Below, one piece after another: positions 25,924 to 37,351 of a stretch of DNA of 64,000 bases (position 1 is the stretch's first letter; each line of letters opens with the position of its first letter). The DNA is from Hymenolepis diminuta (lineage: Eukaryota; Platyhelminthes; Cestoda; Cyclophyllidea; Hymenolepididae). The stretch covers positions 878,928 to 942,927 of the forward strand of contig CAADRB010000004.1 of assembly GCA_900708905.1 (NCBI GenBank), in the 5' to 3' direction. Below the pieces are notes generated by a model. That model worked only from the letters and a program-made list of their open reading frames with translations. It was not told the origin of the DNA and did not search any database. A program made the position numbers and the translations under genes.

Positions 25924-28159
25924 CGTGAGAGCTAAATAGATGGCTTACCATTTTCTAATATATATTGCAATGTCTATGAGAAAATCATTGGCTAAATTCT
26001 AGCCAATCACAATTACCTTTGCTCAACTGACATAGAATTAGTGAAGCTGCTTAAAAATGAATTGGGAAAATTTATCTTAATTTAAAATTTAGCCAGGCTA
26101 TCATTCTTCTTTCCAATCCTGACAGATTTGTAATTTCTTTAGAACTTACTAACTTTAGAACGAAATATTCTAATTCAAAGCCGGAAAGGAATAATGAAAT
26201 GAAAAAGGCATCGCAGAGCTTTCTCTTCAATTCACTAGAATTTTTAAGTTATGATTCCTTTTAGTCTAATTTGTAAACTCGATGAAACCTTTCAGTGGAA
26301 ATGGACTCATTATTGCTGTGAAAATTTGAAAACATCATTGATTGAATAAATAATTTCATTTTATAATATTTACAATATTTAAGATTTGCAAATAAAACTG
26401 TTGGTGGATGACGTTATGGACATCGTATTTAATCATGTATATTTTAGTTCGTAATGAAGTAGCATGGAGTGAGATATTTTGGCTGAAATTATATTTGTAA
26501 ACGTGTCATCTCTTTGCTCCAACTTCAATTAAATTAGCCCTTTGGAGTTTAAATATTTTTCAAAAAATGTGTTATTGATTGAGCAGTTGATTTAAGCTTG
26601 ATAATGAAAATACTTTTCAATCATAAAAGTGAAATGATAAAATATTTTTGTCTGCCCAGAATACTGATTGAGGAATAATGCTAGGATATTACAGCAGGAC
26701 AGAGGTCAATGTTGAAGTCCCAGTAGAAACTGTTCCTCTGAGGAGCTATTCAGCACAATTACAAAAAAACAATGACTAAACCTTAAGACAGGGATGAAAT
26801 ATTAATAACAAAAGCAGTCAAGATCTCACTTATTAAAAATTAGCGCTTTAAAACATCTTACGGGGAGAGAGAGATGGCCATGGTAACCTAAAATGGATCC
26901 CAAACAGGCATTCGAGAAAAAGAGGTGAAATTTGAATGAAAAGTGTTGCAAAATACTTGATTAATGAGTCTGAGAGGTTATCAAATTTCCCCAATTTGTT
27001 GAATGTAAATGAAAATCTTAGTAAAATTATTGCCCGAGTTTAAATAAATTGTATGTTCTATTATAATTGAAGCTATTTTTCTGTTTGATTGGAAAGTAAT
27101 TAATCATAAATGAATATTGATTGTTTATTTGTGAGTTTAAAATGTAGAATGATTTCTTGAATATAGGATTTAGCATTATTAAAAGGAATTGTATGTAACT
27201 CCTGCATTATAACTTATATGAATTATTTTGTTTAAAGCAAAGAAAACTTGTCCAAAATTTAATACGAAGGAAAAAGTTAAGCGATTAAAACAAGTGACAT
27301 TTCCCAGTTATACTTTATAAGTTTGAGTAGTTTTGCGAGGTAACAATCGAAAGGTATTTGACTTTGACAAATCCATTTAGGCAAGTGCATACTTTTAGAC
27401 ACCATTAAAAAAAGAAAATACCATCTGAATTTTTGCAATAAAAGGTATAGTCACTTTATTTGATCTTATTACTATTGATCTGATCGCTATTTCATTTTCT
27501 AAATCGATTTACTTTTTCCTTTATGTATCATAAAATACTTGGAAAAGTCAAATGTGTGATTTATAGGCTTCTTACAAATTTGGTCATAACTCAACCTTTT
27601 TAAATGTTAGCTTTGTTTATTACTTTTATCCGTCGGTCAACCTTCTCTCAAAATTATTTAAAATGTAATTATATGGAGAAAGTTTCCATAATCTCCGTAT
27701 ATTTCAGATGATCTAAAGCATATAATAGGTAATAATCTACATAATAATAATTTTTAAAAAAGGCGGTTTTATTCAAAAGATTTAGGATAAGAATATTTTC
27801 AAATAAGTATTCAAATCAGTACTTTCTCGAATTTACCCTCATAATGCAAGATATTTTACTATTATTTACAAAAGATTGCAAATTATATTAATATATTTTT
27901 ATAAGTTTAACTTAAAAAAGATATGACATTTATTTTATCATCTTTTTGAATCTTTTAAATTTAGCATTTATTCTAATTATTCGCACTTAATTGTAAGCTG
28001 TTGGCTTTTTATTAATTGTTCAATTGACAATCACCCAATGACTCACAGGAGAAAACCATTCATTACTCAGATCGGATCTTATTTCACTTATCTGTCATAA
28101 CTCGGGTTTTATCGTTCAGTACTAACGCATCCACTCTCCCTCCCGAATTCTCTACCTAC

Positions 28160-28275
28160 TCCTTCCTCCTTCAAATGAGGTAAGACTCTTTAATACTTTG
28201 ATGTAGCTCTCAACATCTTCTTGATCCCATTTCCCCTCTCATTTGTTGGGCTTTCTGTTAATTAATTCTGTTACG
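28160..28275 (+). repeat. Dispersed repeat R1, copy 3 (3' part)
   Basis: Shares AAATGAGGTAAGACTCTTTA, GATGTAGCTCTCAACATCTT and CTCATTTGTTGGGCTTTCTG with the copy at 32.3 kb (AAACGAAGTAAGACTCTTTG, GACGTTGCTCTCAGTGTCCT, ATCATTTGTTGGATTTGCTG). The 5' half is absent or beyond recognition. Confidence 0.7.
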
Positions 28276-29984
28276 TTCTACAATTAAAAATTTTATAATT
28301 TTTGTAATATCTTTAAAAGTTATAATAATAGAATAATTTTTCTACACAACAACCCGAATTTACTTCCTGAGAATCTGAAGTAAAAACATAAGGCCCTTCA
28401 TTCACATCAGTTATCGTACATACAACAGCTCATGTAGTAAAGTTATTATGTTGATAAATAAATCTTTTTGGATGCGTTTTTTTGATAGTTTTCATGATTG
28501 AGTGGGAAAATAGATAATTGAAATTGAAGATAATCTGGGAAGAAGCATTTAAAAAACATGAGAATTGTAACTTTTAATAATAATATCTATAATTAATATG
28601 AACTTCAATAAGTTTTTAATAGACAATTTTTTATTTATCAAAAATGAGGTAACAGAGCTCAGCTTCATAAATTAAAAGCTTAATCGAACTAACAAGCCAA
28701 TATAATTGGATAGATTATTTGAAATTTCTTAAACTGAAAGAAAACGATTATTTCTCAAGTCATATCAAGACTCACGAACATGTCTACAAAACAGGAGTCA
28801 TGGATGGAGACTGCATGAACAAATGCTCTGATGAAGTCCGTTCAAAGGCGCAGTGACAGGATGGCCTCTTGTCAGAGAAGTGCATTTGAGACCTCATCCT
28901 GTGAGCTAGATACTTTTTCAATTTAAAACAAATTTATCATAGAATTAATTTCCTATCCGAGTTGGGCAGCACTTTATCAGTGTTATGGAGATAAGTGAGA
29001 AAGCTACTTTGCTTGATGATGGGACCAGTTGTAAATGCGTAATGTTTGAAGTAGAATTGAATCAATGCTTCTTCAAGGAATCAGCGCGCATAAATTTTAA
29101 TTATATTAAAAATAGCTATTAATTAAAAAAAATTAAAATTAATTTGGTTCAATGAGGGAAAAATTTAATAGATGAACTAACTCCTTTTAAAAAGTGCTCA
29201 ATATTTTTACTGAAATAAATTCTATTTTGGATAATATTATTATCTTGCTTACGTTCGTATTCCAATTTCCTGTGGCCGGAAGTCATTTCATGCTACCCGC
29301 ATTTGCCTCCAGTTTAATCCGATAACATTAAAATTCCATTTCAGTTTACAAATATGCTTTCGGATGTGGAAGTTATTACCATTTGTGCATCCCAACTTAT
29401 GCCAAATAACACCCCATCAGACTATGTGAAATTAAAACTTCAACCACTAAATATTAGATAATAAACAATCCTCTGACACCACGGGTCCAAGAATTCTTGT
29501 CTGCAGCCAGATACAATTAATGTCTATATCTGGTTGTAATTGCAGTAAAATTTGTGTTAAAATAGAGCTTCATCAGGCTTCAAATAATGAATTTGGACAG
29601 AACACTGTCAGATTGTACAAAAACTAATGTTATGCATTTTTCTAGCAAGACATTCATTTTGGTTTTAACATGATATACGCCATTCTTAATAAAATATTGA
29701 TATCAGTAACCATGGATACAAAAAAATGAAAATTCTATTGATTTCGGTTCTTTTTTTCCCCAGTAAAACTCGGATATATGTGATTGAAGGCAGTAGAATG
29801 TTTGACGTCAAATATCATTCGTACTCTGATTTAATTTAACAATTTAACTGATTCATAACTAAACATTTTGCTGTAACTATTTCTCTATGGAGATAGTCAA
29901 ATCAAATCGCTTTCTTTGAGTAAACACTGTGCATACTGGTGTCTGCTATGCTAAAGACAAGTAAACTGCTTGATATCATGTAAG

Positions 29985-30200
29985 ATCATCAGGCTTTCTC
30001 GACCTTTGAAAGAAAAAAATGCATTGGAGACTGATCATCATATTTCAACTACTGATCAATAGCCATTAGATATTGGAAATTTAAACGAGCTTAAAAATGG
30101 GGGTGACAAATCAAGAAATTTGAACTTCGAAACGCGAACTTCCCTTTAAATCAAACAAAGATAAGCCAAAAAATCAAATGAAGTGAGTCCCTATAATACC
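29985..30200 (+). repeat. Dispersed repeat R1, copy 4 (diverged, 5' part)
   Basis: Begins ATCATCAGGCTTTCTCGACC and contains CTGATCAATAGCCATTAGAT, then AATTTGAACTTCGAAACGCG and AAATCAAATGAAGTGAGTCC, in the order seen in other R1 copies. The central part is rearranged or decayed. Confidence 0.5.
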
Positions 30201-30454
30201 GGATTACTTTCACTTTCTTTATGATTCCATTTTATAATTTTTATCTAATTTTTCAATAGCTGAGTTCTGTTACTCATCTTCAGTGAAAAATTGATTTAGT
30301 TTTCTGCCTCCCTTTGAGTCATTATAGCAATATATAGGGTACGTAAGGCATCTCAGGACACCGTACGCACTTTTGGAAAAAAACGGAAAATTATTTATGA
30401 TTGAAGTTTGCAGTTTATTGTAACAAAACAAATAAACATAATAGTAACCTAGGA

Positions 30455-31169
30455 ATCCTTCTACATATCCTCCTTCGACTTCTATCACCAACTCAATTCG
30501 AGTTCGAAAATAACTGCAAGCTTTCATCAGATCAGGTGGTCTTTATCTATGTCCTCCATTCCTCAGGGTATTGCTTCCATCAGAGAGAAGGATTTGGTGT
30601 TATGAGGATGGTTATTAACTTCCTTTTCAACCACGTCCTGCCCCGCCTCACACGTAATAGTGCAAAGGATTGAGGCGTAACGAGTTAAGGGGCATAAGTT
30701 CGGTATGACATGATCATGAAAATTCTCGGCTACCCATCCAATCCTGAGTTTTAAGGGTTTTATGGAATGGAGACGAATCTTTTTAGAAGATACAAACTGG
30801 CCTCGCCTGAGAACATATATCTCAGATCTTGATGAAGAGCATCCTTTACTTTTCCTTTAGACACTTGAAGGTGCTTGGCAAGATGTCACGCACTGACTTC
30901 CCATGATTTTGGTCCATCATGTCATGCACTTTTCTCACAAACTCAAGTGTTATGAGTGAGTGGATCAGCAGAGCATTGACAATGGTCTTTTCTCTTCCTC
31001 ATGGAAGCCAATTAATCACCATTGTTTTATTCAGCTGCTTTCTCACTTTGCAAACGAAAGATCTGACGGCCTTAAGAAATTTTACAGTTTCTAAATTCCT
31101 GTGTTTTACCTTTACAGACACTATTACAGCGTGTCTTTTCATTTCATTTTTTATAGTAGTATCTACCAT
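30455..31169 (-). pseudogene. Decayed IS630/Tc1/mariner-type transposase, internally deleted
   Basis: Minus-strand fragments appear in the order of a mariner-like transposase but in several frames with stops. The N-terminal DNA-binding part has VRSFVCKVRKQLN and EFVRKVHDMMDQNHGKSVRD. Then RRGQFVSSKK runs straight into DSSPFHKTLKTQDWMG, followed by LNPLHYYV, VVEKEVNNHPHNTKS and KACSYFRTRIELVIEVEGG. In intact relatives roughly 100 residues carrying the first catalytic Asp separate RRGQF from DSAPSHK, so that block is deleted. The second Asp (DSSP) is kept. The final Asp region, usually PDLNPLD, reads RLNPLH, so its Asp residues are lost. The copy cannot encode an active enzyme. No terminal inverted repeats were identified. 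Confidence 0.82.
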
Positions 31170-32254
31170 GAGGCCTTCTGATATAGAAAAACATTAATAA
31201 TTATCGGTTTAGTTTGAGATACAAAAATATAAGTGCCCTTAGATACTTTACGCACCTTGTAATAAACATTTTTAATTCTGCAAACGTCGAAAGAGCTTAA
31301 TCGAAAAGATTTACATCCTGAATTTGTGCTCAGATGGACAAAAAATAGCATTCAGAGCTGACATCTTTTATACATAATATAAACAACCATCTACATCTTT
31401 TCTAACCGTCGACCATATCACATTTCTCAATTTTCTGCTAATTTGCTCTCTGGTATTCACTGAAGTCCTGTTCTGGTTTTCACTTTTGGCCTTACATCAT
31501 TCCTCTGGGCGTTCCGACTACTACAAAGTGAGTACCTTGACCGATACAAATTTTGTGACCTCTGCTACTTGGAATTTCCTATAATAAATTGTACATCGGT
31601 CGTATTTCTTAAGTTACTCAACTTATCTCTATATAATACATGGGAGTGTCCATCTTTAAGAAGGAAATTATCTTTCGACTAAGAATTTATGGAATTTTTT
31701 CCCACGTTAAAGGTCATTAATTTCACGGCACGGCCACAACGGAATAGAATTTCAAAGATCTGAATATCGGAAAATGTGCTGAATTATAATTACGCATGAG
31801 ATAGTGATACCGTCAGATAGCATTATCGGACAGAGTACACATAGGAATTTGCACACCCACGGACTTCAACTGACCAGAGATGAAAGCCCTTCATAAAAGG
31901 AATGAAATGAATGAATACATCTGATACGCGCACGTACAATGGGTAGGTCCATAGAGAGTCTCGATTGAATACGATGATATGGCCAGATCATACTGAGTGC
32001 CAGGTGAGAATAGACTTTGAAGCGAATGAGCCGCAAAGAATTGCCGCTCCAACTACCACCAATACATAAATAATATTTTGAAAGAAAATAAAATTTCCGT
32101 CGATGCTCTGTCGCCTCTCAACTTTAATCCAAATTTTGGCATTATGAAAACTGTTAATTATGAAAGTTGTTTGTTTCAGTTCGAAACGTTATAAACTTTT
32201 ATCTATCTCACCTTTGCTATGTTAAAACTGTAAGCTGATGAATTGTATGTAAGA

Positions 32255-32590
32255 AAATCTTGTCTTCTTAACTATTGAAAGACCGACCCTTTTTAATTAA
32301 ATAGCACCAATCAATAAGCAATAAACATTGTGAACAGGTATTTACTGCGATCTAGTGGACGAATCGTGAAATTCGAAGTTTGGAACGTGAACTACCATTT
32401 TAGTAAGTATTATACAATCCGAGTTCGAAATCAAACGAAGTAAGACTCTTTGATACCTCGACGTTGCTCTCAGTGTCCTTTTGATTCCCTCCCACTATCA
32501 TTTGTTGGATTTGCTGTTATTTGATTTCAATTACTTCTCATAAATAGGAAATGTATTTTGTGTTACTGTGAGTAATATTAAATGAAAAAT
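32255..32590 (+). repeat. Dispersed repeat R1, copy 5 (best preserved)
   Basis: Runs TCTTAACTATTGAAAGACCG, CCAATCAATAAGC, GCGATCTAGTGGACGAATCG, GAAGTTTGGAACGTGAACTA, CGAGTTCGAAATCAAACGAA, GACGTTGCTCTCAGTGTCCT, ATCATTTGTTGGATTTGCTG, then TTACTGTGAGTAATATTA. Used here as the reference for the family. Confidence 0.8.
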
Positions 32591-34329
32591 AATAAACATT
32601 ATATGATATGTTATATGATGCTTTTATAATGCTATCGTATTATTTTTCCTGTCAGTTTGATAGTTCCTCTTACACTGATTCATTAGAAAATAGGTAAAAT
32701 ATATATTTACGCATGTATGCTCATTTTAACTTATTGGATTTATAAGTTTGAAAATAACTGCAAAAATTGTCCATATTTCTTTTGAAATTACTAATTGAAC
32801 TCAAATGGAAATAATCTCATTCCAGACCTCAAAATCGTTGCGATACACTCTATCATCAATCTCATTTTACGGAAACCTATCTACTAATTAAACTGGATAA
32901 ACGAGAAAATGCCTAACAATATGAAATTTTATATGCTTTTGTCTCAGGATGCAAAGTATAAGCTGTCTCAAATCTTCCTGCTGCTGAAATTGGTTTTTTA
33001 TTAAAGGAGGAGTTGAACATTTTGTTTTATCGAGTATTTTAAATTTTTCTACTTCTCTAACACCAGGAATATTTGGTAATGCTGACTCGGTGGCATCTCT
33101 GAATTCAGTTTGTATAATATATTCATAGCGCTAGTTAATGAATGCCCTTTTTCATTCCTTTCCATCTTTAGGCAGGTGACAGGGCATGGTTATAAAACCT
33201 CATTATTTTCAAAATACCATTAATCGGAAATGCAAAAATAAACTTATTTGATGTTTAAAAGAGAAGAATATAAATCTTCAATACTAAATCACCTAAGTTT
33301 ATTCAATTATTTTCAAAATTAGCTTATTTTTGACTGTTGTGATGTGAATAACATTCTAAATCCCATCCCAGAGCCGCTACAGAGGCAGCATTAATTTACT
33401 GTTGCTGAATATCTCTGTTAGACATAGTCAAGAATATGGCTGTTTTCGGTATTAGTTCACCATAAATAATATTAACGAATAGTTGGTCAGTGAGTCCACA
33501 GTCAAGGACACAATAAAATAGTGAATCGGTAAACAGGGACCATCAGTAAACAAGTTTCATATATTTATTATTACTATCGCGGTTTCTCATTGCAATGACA
33601 CTTTTAGTGTCTACTTATTTTTGTAATCAGTCTTCCATATAGAACTAAAAATATTAAAATTATTAATAAATATATTTGCTTTCGACCTGATATTATCTAT
33701 TTGCACTGAAGAAGGCAATATCATTCGCATTTGCGAATTAACTCACTCTACGGCCTAGTTTAATTAATTGTTTTAGGAAAAAACTAAATTTAAAAGTCTA
33801 GGATGGCTATTTTAATTATACAGAAGTCGGACGTATTCTGCACCAAAAACTTGATTCGTTACATGTTGCCATCAATTCCATTTATGGAAACCTGACTTTT
33901 TAATAGGTTTAAAGAATCTGCTACTGCAGTTTACTACGACACTGGAAAACCGTTTGCTGAGAGATCTTATTCTCGTATTAGTAATTAAAAATAGCTATAT
34001 CAACTGTCATACGTCGTAATATAAAAAGTCGTTCTATATTTAGCAGCGCTATTGTTTTTTGAATATGCGTTTTTGCCAACAAAAGCTGAAGACTGAAAAA
34101 TCAGATATCTTTTGCACAATAAATCCTAAAGGTTCAAGGTAGTTTGAAGTTTGAAGGTCAAATGTAGGATGCTTAAGATAATCTAACTCTTTTGCTTTTC
34201 ATGTTTATGTATTTAATTCTTTGCAGATAATAACTAATAACACATTCACACATAGTGTAATCATAAAGTTTATTTTATATTATCTATGGAAAATATGTCT
34301 TTTGCTTAAGTTCTATGTTCATAAAGAGT

Positions 34330-34502
34330 TGGCTCATGTGGAGTTCATAAAGCTACTAAGGCTGATCAAGGGAACCTCACGTGTGCTAGAACATTCTGGA
34401 AAGTACGGGTGCGAAACCAATTGCGTAACGAACAAGCGCGGACGTGAGTCCAAAGGCCTTCCCGGCCAATCAATGATTAATATCCCTGCGGTGCAGCGTT
34501 GA
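34330..34502 (+). pseudogene. Possible Ig-domain fragment (orphan)
   Basis: A GC-richer open frame reads KLLRLIKGTSRVLEHSGKYG then CETNCVTNKRGRESKGLPGQ, and stops at TGA (34500-34502). L-x-I, then E-x-S-G-K-Y-x-C, then N-x-x-G-R-E-S is the E-F-G strand pattern of an I-set Ig domain. The front half of the domain (first Cys and the Trp) is not nearby and no good acceptor precedes it. It may be an isolated exon of an unseen gene, or a relic. Confidence 0.3.
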
Positions 34503-35096
34503 TTGTATTTAGTGACTGAACTTTGAAAACGAGTCACAATTGATCAATAAATACTTTCCACTCAATACCTTCTTTGTTCTTGCTACTTTGGACATAACCT
34601 AACTAATTTAGGGGACAAACTTACACCAGAGGACTCTACTGCAGCTCTTTCGACTGCTTAAGAAAATTACTGAGGTTTAGCAATAAGGTTTCCTTGTGTA
34701 GCATTCGCTACACTAATATCAACGGAGTAAAGTTTTAGGTTTAATTAACATATATATGAAGACGTCATAAATAAATTTTTCTTATGTAACATTGAAATGT
34801 TAAAGGTGTAATCCTGATTCATTTGTATATTAATTCAAAATCAACGTAATTGATACTTAGTATTCACAACTTCTCAAATGGCCAAACAGCCTTTTTAACT
34901 CTCTACTAACTTTGGAATAGTAGACTTTATTCGGTTAAAATTACATTTAAAATAGGAAATTCATCTATTCATGGATTGGCCATATCTGAATTGAACGTAG
35001 ATGAGGGTATCTAAGTAGTAGTAGAATTTGAGTGTGGGATAATGGAGAATAAAGTGGAGTTAGTTAATCTAAAATAGTTTGATTCCAAATACATAC

Positions 35097-35366
35097 CTTG
35101 AAGGAGTGATCGTTATAGTATCTGTCGTCACTGACTGCTCCCAACTTAGCAATATCATCCTCTCCAGTTTCTAGTAATTCTTGATATATGTATTTAAATG
35201 TGCTATTACCCCGTCTAATAAGAAGCAACTTTTTAAAGTATTCCATTCCGAATTGTATTATGTTATCTGGTTGCTCACGCAAAACTTCACGAGCTAGGCA
35301 CCAGAGAATGTTAGCAAATCCAGGTGGAACACGCAAATGCGTGTTAGAAAAGGGAACAGCCATTGT
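35097..35366 (-). CDS. SPA17: Sperm protein Sp17-like, first coding exon (RIIa dimerisation/docking domain)
   Basis: Minus strand, ATG at 35361-35363, ending at donor TTCAAG|GTATGT in phase 0. It starts MAVPFSNTHLRVPPGFANIL, continues AREVLREQPDNIIQFGMEYF, and ends SDDRYYNDHSFK. This follows mammalian Sp17 nearly block by block (N-terminal PFSNTH, the RIIa core, REQPDNI, and RFYNNHAF). The RIIa fold dimerises and docks to A-kinase anchoring proteins in sperm tails and cilia. Between the RIIa core and DDRYYND there is an insertion of some 15-20 residues relative to the mammalian protein. An acceptor-like TTATTTAG ends three bases before the ATG, fitting a 5' UTR intron or a trans-splice site. 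The C-terminal exons, including an IQ motif if present, lie downstream (lower coordinates) and are not assigned; the IQ exon at 24,207 is a candidate. Confidence 0.88.
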
Positions 35367-35825
35367 CTAAATAACAAACAATAACTATAATTAAAACAGA
35401 TACTTTCAAGCACAACTTTTTAACTTTAACACCTTTAAATTAAATACTAATTTACTTCAAATTGACAAAAGTACTGAGGTAGAGATTATTCAAAGTATTG
35501 TTAGACTCGGTTGATATAGAGACAGAAAATCAAAAGAGAACCATTAAACAACTTTCATGTTGTCATAGAAGTAGTTTGAATTACTTTAACTCCGTAGCAG
35601 CATGTTAATTAATTACATATTTTGAAATTATAACGCAAATTTTTAAAATTAACTTTAATTTAACATGAACTGCAAAGCAATAGATTTTAAATGTAATCAA
35701 ATATTTTAATTTTCAATAATTTAATTCAATATACAGCATAAAATAATTATTCATTTCAGTGGTTTTTGTTATAATTTTTTGCAAACAGAAACTTTGTTTA
35801 AATTGCGAGGTCGGTGATTTCTATA
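35367..35825. promoter_or_regulatory. Divergent intergenic region, Sp17-like / HAP40-like
   Basis: The two genes start back to back only 462 nt apart (ATG to ATG), so the promoters must be shared or overlapping. It is strongly AT-rich. An acceptor-like TTATTCATTTCAG ends at 35759, 66 nt before the HAP40 ATG, which could be a 5' UTR intron or trans-splicing acceptor. I see no convincing TATA box. Confidence 0.5.
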
Positions 35826-37073
35826 ATGGATCCCAATTTAGATTATGCAAATATCTACAAAGAAAGTTCTAGGAAACTACAGAAGTAGGTTATCCTTATT
35901 TATTTAACCATTAGAAAAATCTTTCGACATGTTAATGTAGATGAACCACGAAACGATTTCGGCATGTTTAAATATTTTTAATTTATTAAATATGTTTAGC
36001 TTACGTTGCTAAATCTCTTGCTGGAGAGGAAGCATATGAGTATGCTGCCGTCTTTACACTTGGAAAAGCAAAATGCGAATCAATGAGTGGCAAAAGTTTA
36101 GCAGAAGCTGCGGCCTTAATGGAAGCTGGACGTCTCTTCGCAAGAGCCGAAGAAAATTTACAGACCACTAGCGCTTTTTCTTCCGGAGAATTCTTAGAAA
36201 ATGCGCTTTCATGTTTTCTTAAAGCCGCAAAGGTATGCTCAATTGATTTCTGAGTAATTTACGTAGATATATGACTCCTGTATGTCGCTAACTCACGCAG
36301 CAAATTGTTACATTTTTGCCGGAGATACTTTGTGGGTAATTTAGCAGTATTTCAACCATAAGTATGGTCGGTTTAGAAGTTTAGAAAGCTCTCGGAGGCC
36401 GTTAAAGTATATAGCCTGGCTGCTGATATATTTTGCCGCGACGCTCCCCGTGTCACTCATATCTTGATGAAATGTTTACAAATTTACGTTATTTCTCGCA
36501 AGTAGATGCTTCTAGCTTTGACTTGACCTTACTGATTTTAGGTGATTATTCTTCCGCCTTAAATACTGTTTTCAAAATTCAAACTCTAGTGTTGGATGCC
36601 TGTGGTTCGTTAAGCCTTTCCCTTAACATCTGCATTTAGCTACTCACGGATATGAAATCGAACTTTTTTTGGAACAGCTGAAGGTTACCGAAGTTTATCG
36701 GGTTCTTCTTGTTCTCTTTACATTGGTTTGTTGCTCTACTCTATATCCAACGCTGTTCTAGCCCCCAAAATCGAAAGCCATATCTAAAGATGGTCCCATG
36801 TCACTTTCTCCCTACATTGATGAAAATGGTGAAATTACGCAAGGCTCCATCGCGGAATATCTCGATGAAGACCTATTTATAAATCTGAAATCTTTGATCG
36901 TAAGTTTCATCTTTCTTATTTTTCTATGTCACTAGCTTGCACATACGTCTGAAGATTTGAATTCACTGGACATCACAGCCAGCTTCTTACAAGCATGTTT
37001 GGATTCCACACAAAGAGGCATCCTCCAGGATCTTGTTGAACAGGCTACCAATCCCCCTGATGATGTCCTATGA
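35826..37073 (+). CDS. F8A1: HAP40 (40-kDa huntingtin-associated protein, F8A family), nine exons with micro-introns
   Basis: Proposed exons: 35826-35884, 35915-35961, 36000-36232, 36267-36331, 36385-36497, 36542-36604, 36640-36725, 36762-36899 and 36936-37073 (TGA). They sum to 942 nt, 313 residues (human 371). Matching blocks in order are SRKLQKKIFRHVNVDEPRNDF (KLKKRFLRKPNV in human), EAYEYAAVFTLGKAKC, EAAALMEAGRLFARAE, ISRDYSSALNTVF (ARDYTGALAVF), VTEVYRVLLVLF (CEVSRVLLLLLL), DEDLFINLKSLI (EELFLLLQSLV) and RGILQDLVEQATNPP at the end. The family are alpha-SNAP/TPR-like helical-repeat proteins that bind and stabilise huntingtin and act with Rab5 on endosomes. Introns are 30, 38, 34, 53, 44, 35, 36 and 36 nt; those at 35962 and 36498 need GC donors. 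The fourth junction (donor 36332 or 36336, acceptor 36376-36388) is uncertain. The long low-complexity proline insert of the human protein is absent. Confidence 0.88.
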
Positions 37074-37104
37074 TTTGAACGTATTTTTTACGATTGATTG
37101 TGAT

Positions 37105-37110
37105 AATAAA
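37105..37110 (+). terminator. Poly(A) signal of the HAP40-like gene
   Basis: AATAAA lies 31 nt after the TGA stop. It sits inside the 278-nt gap between this gene and the convergent tetraspanin gene, so the two 3' UTRs are very short or overlap. Confidence 0.65.
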
Positions 37111-37351
37111 TGCTTTCTCGAATAGCATGTCTACTAATTACTTTACAGTAGTATATAATGTAACTTTCCACAATTTTCGGAAGTTTGTTGACGTATCAAG
37201 ATATCATTGAAATCGAAAATCGGGAAGGATGAATACACAGAGTTGGGGAATAGGAAGAATGTTATGGTATATTTGATGTAAGATTATTCTGACGTTAACT
37301 CTTTTCTTCTTTGACTGATTGTTTCTGGAAAAGGCACTACTCTGCCATTTA

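Larger units (their letters stand above)
25924..30454. other. No gene seen (4.5 kb)
   Basis: AT-rich with only short open frames. It contains two partial or diverged copies of repeat R1 (near 28,160 and 29,985). Nothing else is supported. Confidence 0.55.
31170..35096. other. Non-coding stretch upstream of the transposase relic
   Basis: Contains a good copy of repeat R1 (32,255-32,590) and a GC-richer patch at 34,330-34,502 with an Ig-like frame (listed separately). Otherwise AT-rich, with no supported exon; the next exons of the Sp17-like gene should lie here but I could not pin them down. Confidence 0.55.

Noticed and set aside
30919..31197. 92-codon plus-strand frame
   Set aside because: It is the antisense of the mariner-type transposase relic, where the minus strand gives the recognisable motifs.
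36433..36639. 68-codon frame read straight through 36498-36541
   Set aside because: It is an unspliced reading in which the intron is translated; splicing restores the HAP40 homology on both sides.
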